NCBI GenBank assembly: GCA_964426355.1
Contig: CAYRRA010000213.1
Span: 1 to 6,738, forward strand
Source of the DNA: JAJFTV01 sp964426355
GTDB taxonomy: Bacteria > Chloroflexota > Anaerolineae > Anaerolineales > Anaerolineaceae
Direction of reading: 5' to 3'
DNA: 6,738 nt
Both the position numbers and the translations under genes were made by a program. The notes below the pieces were generated by a model. That model was not told the origin of the DNA. It worked only from the letters and a program-made list of their open reading frames with translations, and searched no databases. This document shows positions 1 to 6,404 of this stretch, piece after piece (position 1 is the stretch's first letter; every line of letters starts with the position of its first letter).

Positions 1-340
1 GATAGGCATTGATCGCACCGAGAAAGAAGCCCAGCAAGGAATCTTGAAAATGGTCACGTAAAAACTTAGGGCTGCCCGCGAGCTTGGGCAAATTTGGCGT
101 CTGGTATCCAAAGAAAACGAGCAAGGACATCAACCCTACCCGTAGCCAAAAAATGGCTGGACCATTCTCAGGTACAAGAGAATCACGCACAAAGGGGACA
201 AATGCTTCCAGTACACTGACGATAAAGAGAGAAAGTATGGCTGCAAAGGTAACTAAAATCTCCTTTGCCCAGCCGCGTAGTGCGCCGATAATTGCGAAAA
301 GGATGATGAAAGTCCAGAAAAGGGCATCAAGACCGATCAT
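1..340 (-). CDS. CvpA-like integral membrane protein, N-terminal part (3' end outside window)
   Basis: The first 113 residues are visible; the gene continues beyond base 1. The ATG at 340 overlaps the murG stop as ATGA, and an AAAGGAGGG ribosome binding site sits 6 bases upstream, so the start is well supported. The protein is very hydrophobic, with likely membrane segments near residues 5-22, 27-50, 63-80 and from about 100 onward. The stretch GALRGWAKEILVTFAAI (19-35) resembles the first loop of CvpA/colicin V production family proteins (G-x-x-R-G-x-x-x-E pattern), and DSLLGFFLGAI (100-110) resembles their last helix. CvpA proteins are small four-helix inner-membrane proteins of poorly defined role, linked in some bacteria to colicin V export and envelope integrity. 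Its position directly after murG, where many bacteria have murC, suggests an envelope role, but that is inference. The family call rests on motif resemblance only. Confidence 0.65.
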   Translation of the reverse strand, partial: MIGLDALFWTFIILFAIIGALRGWAKEILVTFAAILSLFIVSVLEAFVPFVRDSLVPENGPAIFWLRVGLMSLLVFFGYQTPNLPKLAGSPKFLRDHFQDSLLGFFLGAINAY

Positions 341-1455
341 AACAGCCCTCCTTTGGGGGCATGGTTATTCTTTTCAACCAGGTCTAAAAGTAATCGAGCG
401 ATGTATTGAGCAGCCTGGGGGTTTGATAACGAGCGCATGGCTGCCTGCATGGCGTGTAATTGATCCGGGTGATCGAACAGGTTGTTAATGGTTTCTGCCA
501 ACATTGTCTTCAGATCTGCATCTTTAAGCATGATGGCAGCTCCGTGATTTTCGAGATATTTTGCATTCCTCTGCTGATACTGCCAGGCGTGAGGATAGGG
601 GACGAGGATAGCTGGCAGTCCGAAAACTGGATATTCACCCAAAATTGCTGCACCAGCGCGAGAGACGACCAAATCAGCAGCGGTGAAAGCTGCTGCTTGC
701 TCTTCGCTATGCAGGTAAGCAAATGGATGGTATCTTTTCTGGATTTCAGCAGCGAGGTCGTTGAAGGTTTGCTTTGCTTCATCGAGGTTATGTTGACCGG
801 TGATATGAATTACCTGAAACTGCTTCAGCAAATCGGGAAGGATAGCGTAGAGCGCATGGTTAATCGACTGCGCGCCCTGGCTTCCGCCAAAAAACAGGAT
901 GACTCGCATTTCATGCGAGAGGTTTAAGAATTGAAGCGCTTTTTCACGTTCCCAGGTTTTCATTTCACTTCTCAACGGATACCCGGTTACCACCACTTTT
1001 GATTTGTCGTCGAAAAACTTTAACGAATCTGCTGTGGATACTGTGATACGTGAGGCATGGCGGGCAATCATATTGACAGCCATTGCGGGTTCAATATCAG
1101 GGATAAAAAGCAAGCTGGGGAGTTTTCTCCCCGCAAACGCGATGGGTATGGATACATATCCACCGGTGAAGAAAAGGGCATCTGGTTGGAAATTGGTCAA
1201 AATGCGTTTCGCCGATATGAACCCTCTCAGCAGACGCAGCAAATTACCCGGCATCGCTTTGATCCCAACGCCGTGTAAACCGGCAGCAGGAATGGCGATG
1301 AACGGGTAGCCTGCGCGTTTAACCAGGTCAGCTTCTAAGCCGCCCTGGCTGCCGACCCAAAGAACTTCCAGGTTCTCAGATTTGAGCGCTTGGAGAACGG
1401 CGAGAGCTGGGTACACTCCGCCGCCGGTCCCGCCTGCTCCGACGATAAGCCGCAA
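337..1455 (-). CDS. murG: MurG, UDP-GlcNAc:lipid I N-acetylglucosaminyltransferase
   Basis: MurG transfers GlcNAc from UDP-GlcNAc to lipid I on the inner face of the membrane, making lipid II. The product is 372 residues from the TTG at 1455, normal for this GT-B (GT28) family. The N-terminal acceptor domain has the glycine loop GGTGGG at 8-13 and TGGYVSIP at 97-104. The C-terminal donor domain has GGSQGA (190-195), SRAGA (265-269), a conserved Glu at 274 and QYQQRNA (292-298), the UDP-GlcNAc binding region. I chose TTG because AGGAG lies 8 bases before it and the protein then begins MRLIVGAGGTGG, as expected; an in-frame GTG at 1464 would overlap that ribosome binding site, and the ATG at 1521 adds 22 residues unlike the family. 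The gene starts 80 bases inside ftsW. Departures: Gly13 replaces the usual His of GGTGGH, PDIEP (119-123) stands where HExN is usual, and GYPLR (158-162) replaces GNPxR. These may be lineage traits. Confidence 0.95.
   Translation of the reverse strand: MRLIVGAGGTGGGVYPALAVLQALKSENLEVLWVGSQGGLEADLVKRAGYPFIAIPAAGLHGVGIKAMPGNLLRLLRGFISAKRILTNFQPDALFFTGGYVSIPIAFAGRKLPSLLFIPDIEPAMAVNMIARHASRITVSTADSLKFFDDKSKVVVTGYPLRSEMKTWEREKALQFLNLSHEMRVILFFGGSQGAQSINHALYAILPDLLKQFQVIHITGQHNLDEAKQTFNDLAAEIQKRYHPFAYLHSEEQAAAFTAADLVVSRAGAAILGEYPVFGLPAILVPYPHAWQYQQRNAKYLENHGAAIMLKDADLKTMLAETINNLFDHPDQLHAMQAAMRSLSNPQAAQYIARLLLDLVEKNNHAPKGGLL
346..354 (-). promoter_or_regulatory. Ribosome binding site of the CvpA-like gene
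   Basis: AAAGGAGGG reads on the minus strand 5 to 6 bases before the ATG at 340. It is a near-perfect Shine-Dalgarno sequence and lies inside the last codons of murG, supporting coupled translation of the two genes. Confidence 0.7.
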
Positions 1456-2626
1456 ATTGATCACTCCTTTCTTCGGTAAGATTTTCCTTTCCTTGTTTCG
1501 AAATATTAAATAAAATCCCAATAGCCACCATTGAAATCACCAGGCTGGAACCGCCAGTGCTGATGAAGGGAAGGGGGTTGCCAGCAAAAGGCAACAGATT
1601 GACCATGACACCCATGTTCAGCATGGCTTCAAAAGTGATCCAGAAGGTAATCCCACAGGCAAGTAGTTTTCCTAACTGGTCTGGAGCACGCCTTGCGATA
1701 CGGATACCTCTCCAGAGGATGAAAACATAAGAGGCTAACACCAATGTGGCACCGATGATACCAAGTTCTTCCGCAATCACAGAGAAAATACTGTCTGTCC
1801 AGGCAACCGGCAAACCGATGAGTTTGATTGAGCCTTTGCCCAACCCCTTTCCGAATAGCCCGCCCTCAGCGATGGCGCGCCAGGAGTATCGGATATGTTC
1901 AGATGCATTATCAACGTTTTTAAATCCCGCAATGTATTCATTAATTCTCACTTTACCTGTTTCGCTTAATGCAATAAAAACTGCACCAAATAAACCCACC
2001 AAAAGAATCAGGATGATGATTTGTTTGACATCTGAATTTGCCAGGTAAAAGAGTATCCCTCCCAAGATCACAATACTGAGGGTAGCGCTGAGGTCAGGCT
2101 GTAGGGCAATTAGACCGGCAATACTGCCGACAATGGCGCTCAATGGCACCAAACCAAAGAAGATGTTGTGCAGGATATCTTGTTTGGAATATAACCATAC
2201 GGATAGATAGATGATAATGCCGAGTTTTGCCAATTCAGAAGGCTGCACCGATAACCCGAAAAGCGTTCCACGGGATCTTACATCCCCGGAAGGTGCTACC
2301 AAAACAGCAATCAAGAACAGAATGGTAATACCGATGATGGGGAGTGCCCAGCGCTTGTATGTGTGATAGTTCAACATAGCGGAAAACACGCCCCCAACAA
2401 GACCAATTGCAGCCCAGAGGAGCTGTCTTTTTACTGCGGCTTCAGGGCTGTCATAGTGGAGTATAGAAAAATTCCAACTGGAAGAATAGACCATCACCAG
2501 ACCAAACGCGATCAGCAAGATCGTGATGATAAGCAACAAGATATCGCCGTTGAACCAATTCATAAACGATTTTTTCAACGGTTTTGTCGTTGCTGCCGGC
2601 ATCCTTACGAAAGTTTGCTCACCCAT
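1376..2626 (-). CDS. ftsW: FtsW, septal peptidoglycan glycosyltransferase (SEDS family)
   Basis: FtsW polymerises lipid II into glycan strands at the division site together with a class B PBP, here the FtsI-type protein encoded upstream. The 416-residue product has about ten membrane helices, the first at about 29-49 containing GLVMVYSSS. SEDS hallmarks are QPSELAK (128-134), LQPDLSAT (175-182), GLGKGSIK (261-268), LPVAWTDSIFSVIAEELG (272-289) and PFISTGGSS (353-361). Asp278 in TDSIF matches the catalytic Asp of the family (E. coli D297). FtsW rather than RodA is favoured by the dcw context. The ATG at 2626 has a GGAG 13 bases upstream, a weak spacing, and overlaps murD by 22 bases. The ATG at 2602, two bases after the murD stop, gives 408 residues and could be used by reinitiation. 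The last 26 residues are Arg/Ser-rich (about nine Arg) and are encoded out of frame inside murG. Confidence 0.94.
   Translation of the reverse strand: MGEQTFVRMPAATTKPLKKSFMNWFNGDILLLIITILLIAFGLVMVYSSSWNFSILHYDSPEAAVKRQLLWAAIGLVGGVFSAMLNYHTYKRWALPIIGITILFLIAVLVAPSGDVRSRGTLFGLSVQPSELAKLGIIIYLSVWLYSKQDILHNIFFGLVPLSAIVGSIAGLIALQPDLSATLSIVILGGILFYLANSDVKQIIILILLVGLFGAVFIALSETGKVRINEYIAGFKNVDNASEHIRYSWRAIAEGGLFGKGLGKGSIKLIGLPVAWTDSIFSVIAEELGIIGATLVLASYVFILWRGIRIARRAPDQLGKLLACGITFWITFEAMLNMGVMVNLLPFAGNPLPFISTGGSSLVISMVAIGILFNISKQGKENLTEERSDQFAAYRRSRRDRRRSVPSSRRSPSAQI
1464..1470 (-). promoter_or_regulatory. Ribosome binding site selecting the TTG start of murG
   Basis: AAAGGAG on the minus strand ends 8 bases before the TTG at 1455. 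The same bases encode part of the FtsW C-terminal tail. The spacing fits TTG and rules against the GTG at 1464, whose first base is the last G of the motif. Confidence 0.65.
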
Positions 2627-3990
2627 TCTTTAAATCTTTCTCCACGTTCCTCAAAATTATTAAACTCATCATAACTGGTGCCGCCCGGTGCAAGCAGGAC
2701 AATATCACCAGGGGTAACAATCTGATCAGCTCTTTGCACCGCTTCCAGGAGAGTTTTGGCGTGGTCGATGGTAAAAGGGTGTTCACCCGGAACAGGTTGA
2801 CCGATGGCATTCAAAACAATCTCAGCCGCTTCACCGAACGCTATAACATGATCCACTTTTTGCCGAACCACCTCTGCAAGCCTGTCCCAGGGAAGGTGCT
2901 TATCCCGCCCGCCCAAAAGCACAATAATGGGCTCTTCAAAGGAACGGATGGCAGCCATAGCGCCTTCGGGTGTGGTCGCTTTGGAGTCGTTATACCAGTT
3001 TGCACCTTTGTAGTTGCGTACCCATTCCAATCGGTGGGGTACTCCCTTGAAGCCGATAACGCCAGCGCGAATGGCTTCGACAGGCAAACCGGCAGCCTGG
3101 GCTGTAGCACATGCTGCCAGGGTGTTCAAAAGGTTGTGCTGACCCTTTAATTCAACGGCTGAAACCGGAAGCAAGTCCAGTTCCCGATTACCGTCGTACA
3201 GTGAAATCGCTGAACCGCGCACATACGCGCCGGGGAAATCACGTACATATGAAATTCCAAAACTTGCAAGACGACCAGGAACCTGGCTGCGCAATGCCCA
3301 TGCACCGGGATCGTCGCTTCCTAAAATTGTCCAATCCTCTTTGTTTTGGTAGCGGAACAAATTGGCTTTAATGGCGGTGTAGTTTTCCATCGTCCCATGC
3401 CGGTCGAGGTGATTGGGGGTGATGTTGAGAATAGCGCTGACCTGCGGTGACCGCGTAACGAGTTCGAGCTGAAAGCTGGAAAATTCCAGTACTGCGAGAT
3501 CATCTGGATGGATTTCTTCTACCACATCGATTAATGGCTTGCCGATATTCCCTCCCACCCAGGCTCTTTGCGGCGGTTGTGCAGCTGCTTCAGCCATGCG
3601 ACCCAGCAGGGTGGTTGTTGTGGTCTTTCCGGCAGAACCTGTTACCCCAATTACTTTACAGGGCACCTCATCCAGGAAAATCTGCGTATCATTTGAGAGC
3701 GGGATACCTCTCTCGCGAGCTTCTTGAACAAGTGGCAGGGTCAATGGAACACCGCCGGAAACACATACCAGTTCTTGCCCGGTCAGCAACTCCAGATTGT
3801 GATGCCCTAACTGCCACTGGATGGGGAAATCCTTTACAGGCTGGGTTGCAGCATCCAGCTCTTCTGCAGTACGTTTATCGTTCAAGGTAACGAGAGCGCC
3901 TTGTGAACAAAGGTAACGTGCCAGCGCTAAACCTTGCCTGGCTGCCCCAATGATGAGCACTTTTTTCTGTGACCATTTTGTCATCTTCAT
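2605..3990 (-). CDS. murD: MurD, UDP-N-acetylmuramoyl-L-alanine:D-glutamate ligase
   Basis: This cytoplasmic ATP-dependent ligase adds D-Glu to UDP-MurNAc-L-Ala. The product is 461 residues, normal for MurD. The N-terminal Rossmann-like domain starts VLIIGAARQG (11-20). The central ATPase domain has the P-loop GVTGSAGKTTT (115-125), EFSSFQLE (169-176), NHLDRHG (193-199) and Lys208 in AIKANLF, matching the carbamylated lysine (E. coli K198). The C-terminal domain has GQHNLLN (283-289), HR (319-320), NDSKAT (334-339), LLGGRDK (358-364) and SYDEFNNFEERG (439-450). I chose ATG 3990: AGGAG lies 10 bases upstream and the start overlaps the mraY stop as ATGA. An ATG at 3984 is a less well spaced alternative, and an upstream ATG at 4041 would lie deep in mraY. 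Oddities relative to the textbook motif are SAGKT for TNGKT, NHLD for DHLD, and APGGTSYD for SPxxxSxD. Confidence 0.96.
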   Translation of the reverse strand: MKMTKWSQKKVLIIGAARQGLALARYLCSQGALVTLNDKRTAEELDAATQPVKDFPIQWQLGHHNLELLTGQELVCVSGGVPLTLPLVQEARERGIPLSNDTQIFLDEVPCKVIGVTGSAGKTTTTTLLGRMAEAAAQPPQRAWVGGNIGKPLIDVVEEIHPDDLAVLEFSSFQLELVTRSPQVSAILNITPNHLDRHGTMENYTAIKANLFRYQNKEDWTILGSDDPGAWALRSQVPGRLASFGISYVRDFPGAYVRGSAISLYDGNRELDLLPVSAVELKGQHNLLNTLAACATAQAAGLPVEAIRAGVIGFKGVPHRLEWVRNYKGANWYNDSKATTPEGAMAAIRSFEEPIIVLLGGRDKHLPWDRLAEVVRQKVDHVIAFGEAAEIVLNAIGQPVPGEHPFTIDHAKTLLEAVQRADQIVTPGDIVLLAPGGTSYDEFNNFEERGERFKEWVSKLS

Positions 3991-4985
3991 GCCAGTGCTA
4001 CTCCTATGCCAATCATGGCAAATAACAGGCTGACCAGCCAAAACCTCTGAACGATCTGGGTTTCGCTCCAGCCGAGTAATTCAAAGTGATGATGTAATGG
4101 GGCTCGTTTGAAAAGACGTTTGCCCTTGGTGATTTTGAAATAAATGATCTGTGCTGTTACACTGACGGCTTCACTGACTGGTACGATTGCGATCAGTGGC
4201 AAGAGCAGCCATTGCCCGGTCATCAAGGCAATCGTGGCGATCGCTGCGCCCAATGAAAGCGAGCCAGTATCACCCATTATCAGTTCAGCCGGGTGAACAT
4301 TGAACCATAAGAAGCCAAACAAAGCGCCAACGACGGTGAAGCAAAACCGGGCAACAAACACCTGTCCTTGCAGCAAGGCAATCCCACCATAAGCCGCAAA
4401 ACAGATTGCTGAGATCAAACCTGCCAGACCATCCAGCCCATCGGTGAAGTTGATGGCATTGGACATACTGACGATGATAAAGGCTGCAATGGGGATGTAG
4501 AAAATTCCAAGTGAGAAGGAGAACTCTACGCCGGGCCAGTACATTTCTGGCACATTGAGCATATACCGTAAAACGATCGCGATACCGAAAGCAAGCAGTG
4601 TTTGGATGATGAATTTGGTGCGAGCCCGCATACCCAAACCGCGCCTGCTTCCACGAATGCCTTCCCAATCATCAATACCGCCCAAAATGGAATACGCAAT
4701 CATCACTAACAACGGCAACAGCACAGAACGCCCCATGACATCTTTTGCCAAGCTCAGAATTTGTGCTGCATTGAGTAAAATGGTGAGCAGGGTGATGGGT
4801 AAGATGAACATGACTCCGCCCATTGTGGGTGTGCCCATTTTGGTGAAGTGGGTATCCTGAATTTCAACGCGTATTTGTTTTCCAATTTTAAAATGGCGCA
4901 TTAAACGGATTAATGGGCTTCCCCAAATGACTGCCAGCATAAAACTGAGCATGCTCAATGCGAGGGCGAGTGAAGTTTCAGTCAT
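3987..4985 (-). CDS. mraY: MraY, phospho-N-acetylmuramoyl-pentapeptide transferase
   Basis: MraY is the integral membrane enzyme that transfers phospho-MurNAc-pentapeptide to undecaprenyl phosphate, making lipid I. The product is 332 residues, within the family range, with about ten hydrophobic helices. Motifs are clear: TKMGTPTMGG (48-57), the Asp pair Asp105-Asp106 in GGIDDWEG, NAINFTDGLDGLAG (176-189), IMGDTGSLSLG (236-246, with Asp239) and the HHH motif in APLHHHFELLGW (295-306). These include the Mg-binding and catalytic acidic residues known for the family. The ATG at 4985 has GGAGG 6 bases upstream and overlaps the end of murF by 8 bases (ATGACTGA). An in-frame ATG at 5030 would add 15 polar residues inside murF with no family match, so it is not used. 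DDWEGI stands where DDxxK is common. Otherwise the enzyme looks complete. Confidence 0.97.
   Translation of the reverse strand: MTETSLALALSMLSFMLAVIWGSPLIRLMRHFKIGKQIRVEIQDTHFTKMGTPTMGGVMFILPITLLTILLNAAQILSLAKDVMGRSVLLPLLVMIAYSILGGIDDWEGIRGSRRGLGMRARTKFIIQTLLAFGIAIVLRYMLNVPEMYWPGVEFSFSLGIFYIPIAAFIIVSMSNAINFTDGLDGLAGLISAICFAAYGGIALLQGQVFVARFCFTVVGALFGFLWFNVHPAELIMGDTGSLSLGAAIATIALMTGQWLLLPLIAIVPVSEAVSVTAQIIYFKITKGKRLFKRAPLHHHFELLGWSETQIVQRFWLVSLLFAMIGIGVALA
4001..4005 (-). promoter_or_regulatory. Ribosome binding site of murD
   Basis: AGGAG lies within the mraY coding sequence with 10 bases to the ATG at 3990 and 16 to the ATG at 3984, which favours the first ATG. Confidence 0.55.
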
Positions 4986-6393
4986 GCGGTTCCTCCAAAG
5001 CGACCACAATGCGAGACATTGCCATTCCAAGCGACCCTTTAATCAAGGCAATGTCTCCCCTGGTAAGGTTTGTTTTCAGGTAATCGATCACCATTGGGAC
5101 ATCGGGGAACCAGACGACTGATTTGTCGGGCATTCCTGCTTTTCTGGCGGTATCAGCGATGATTCGACTGCGTTCACCAACGGTAACAAGATGATCGCAG
5201 ACTTGCGCTGCGCGCTCACCAACACGGAAATGCCCCTGTTTTTCGTAAGCGCCTAGCTCTAACATATCGCCGAGAACAGCAATTTTCCGCCCGTCCATTT
5301 CACTTAATAAATTCAGCGCAGCAACTGCCGAATCAGGACTGGAGTTATAGGAGTCATCCAGCAGCAGCGCGCCGCTGCGCGTATAAACTGCCACCAGGCG
5401 AAGCTGGTTGCGTCCCTGCTGGAGACCATTCACAATCTCGTGCCAGGTCAGACCTTCGACAATTCCTACGGCAGCGGCTCGCAGGGCGGTATGAACAGAG
5501 TGCCGCCCAATGAGAGGAACTTTGAGATGTAAGATTTCGTTTTGGTAATGCAATTGGAAGCGGATACCTTCCAGACCCAGACCTTCAATATGGCTCGCCC
5601 AAAGGTCTGCTTTTGAATCCAACCCGTAAAAGAATACTCTGGCTTGTGTTTTCTGTGCCATTGAGCGGACAAGCGGGTCGTCATAATTGAGGATGGCTAC
5701 GCCATCGGGTGTCAGGTTTTCTACCAATTCGGCTTTACCCCGCGCGATTTCTTCCACGCTGCCCGCACGGGCTGCATGAACCGGACCGACGTTTGTGATG
5801 ACGCCGATCGAAGGTTTTGCCAGATCACAAAGAAAACGAATTTCGCCTGGCAGGTAAAAACCCATCTCCAGAACAGCACGTTGATGACCATCACCGATGC
5901 GCAGCAGCGTGAGCGGAAGACCGATTTCGTTATTCAGGTTACCTCGGCTTTTGATTGTGCGGTAGCGCTGACCGAGGACTTCGGCGATTAATTCTTTGGT
6001 GGTTGATTTTCCAATGCTGCCAGTGATACCGATGATTTTTACGTTAATTTTGCTACGCCAAAAGCGGGCAATTTCCTGCAGGGCTTGCAGGCAGTTATTC
6101 ACCCTCAGGCAGAAGGGCTTGTCAGGAAGTGTAAGGTCTTGCGGATTAGCGTTGCTCAGATCGATGACCGGGTAATCTACCTCGATTTCTTTTTGAACCA
6201 GCGCCAGGATGGCGCCCATCTCAAATGCCTTCTCAACGTACTGATGCCCGTCTACCCGCTCGCCCTCAAGGGCTACGAACATGCCTGCGGGGAGCACCTG
6301 GCGTGAATCGATGGCTGCTTCACTGATGACCCGTGAAGCATTTTCTGGTCTTACCCCTGTAAGAGCTTGAAAAACATCTGCGAGTGTTAACAC
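4978..6393 (-). CDS. murF: MurF, UDP-N-acetylmuramoyl-tripeptide:D-alanyl-D-alanine ligase
   Basis: MurF ligates D-Ala-D-Ala to the UDP-MurNAc-tripeptide in the cytoplasm, supplying the substrate of MraY. The 471-residue product has the three Mur ligase domains: an N-terminal substrate domain with AIDSRQVLPAGMFVALEGE (27-45), a central ATPase domain with P-loop GITGSIGKSTT (122-132), GNLNNEIGLPLTLL (151-164), LEMG (175-178) and Lys220 in GKAEL as the likely carbamylated lysine, and a C-terminal domain with DDSYNSSP (346-353), VLGDMLELG (373-381) and KGS (452-454). GNLNNEIG and GDMLELG separate MurF from MurE. The start is GTG at 6393; AAGGTG lies 5 bases before it and begins within the ftsI stop codon. 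Oddities: GRHSVHTAL (296-304) lacks both Asn of the usual HNxxN, and KGSLGMAM has Leu where KGSR is common. The gene follows ftsI directly, with no murE between them. Confidence 0.95.
   Translation of the reverse strand: MLTLADVFQALTGVRPENASRVISEAAIDSRQVLPAGMFVALEGERVDGHQYVEKAFEMGAILALVQKEIEVDYPVIDLSNANPQDLTLPDKPFCLRVNNCLQALQEIARFWRSKINVKIIGITGSIGKSTTKELIAEVLGQRYRTIKSRGNLNNEIGLPLTLLRIGDGHQRAVLEMGFYLPGEIRFLCDLAKPSIGVITNVGPVHAARAGSVEEIARGKAELVENLTPDGVAILNYDDPLVRSMAQKTQARVFFYGLDSKADLWASHIEGLGLEGIRFQLHYQNEILHLKVPLIGRHSVHTALRAAAVGIVEGLTWHEIVNGLQQGRNQLRLVAVYTRSGALLLDDSYNSSPDSAVAALNLLSEMDGRKIAVLGDMLELGAYEKQGHFRVGERAAQVCDHLVTVGERSRIIADTARKAGMPDKSVVWFPDVPMVIDYLKTNLTRGDIALIKGSLGMAMSRIVVALEEPHD
4991..4996 (-). 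promoter_or_regulatory. Ribosome binding site of mraY
   Basis: GGAGGA on the minus strand, with 6 bases between GGAGG and the ATG at 4985, lies within the last codons of murF. It decides between the ATG at 4985 and the in-frame upstream ATG at 5030. Confidence 0.7.
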
Positions 6394-6398
6394 CGTTT

Positions 6399-6404
6399 CA
6401 CCTT
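6399..6404 (-). promoter_or_regulatory. Ribosome binding site of murF
   Basis: AAGGTG on the minus strand overlaps the TAA stop of the upstream PBP gene and stands 5 bases before the GTG start at 6393. It supports GTG as the start and suggests coupling to the upstream gene. Confidence 0.5.

Noticed and set aside
84..488. Plus-strand open frame of 134 codons
   Set aside because: It lies antisense to the CvpA-like gene and the end of murG, its protein has no recognisable fold, and the opposite strand has well-supported genes.
460..927. Plus-strand open frame of 155 codons
   Set aside because: Entirely antisense to murG; Cys-rich composition with no family resemblance; a shadow frame.
1456..1521. 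Longer murG from the ATG at 1521
   Set aside because: It would add 22 residues (MGFYLIFRNK...) that do not fit the MurG N-terminus, whereas the TTG at 1455 has a well-spaced AGGAG.
2584..3150. Plus-strand open frame of 188 codons
   Set aside because: Antisense to conserved murD motifs, with no recognisable domain or clear ribosome binding site; long only because murD codon choice leaves the opposite frame open.
3991..4041. Longer murD from the ATG at 4041
   Set aside because: The extra 17 residues lie deep in mraY and have no MurD-like features; the ATG at 3990 has a ribosome binding site and the ATGA junction.
5364..5378. Perfect GC-rich hairpin (GCAGCG-CGC-CGCTGC)
   Set aside because: It sits inside murF just upstream of the DDSYNSSP codons, has no T-run after it on either strand, and is best explained by coding sequence rather than a terminator.
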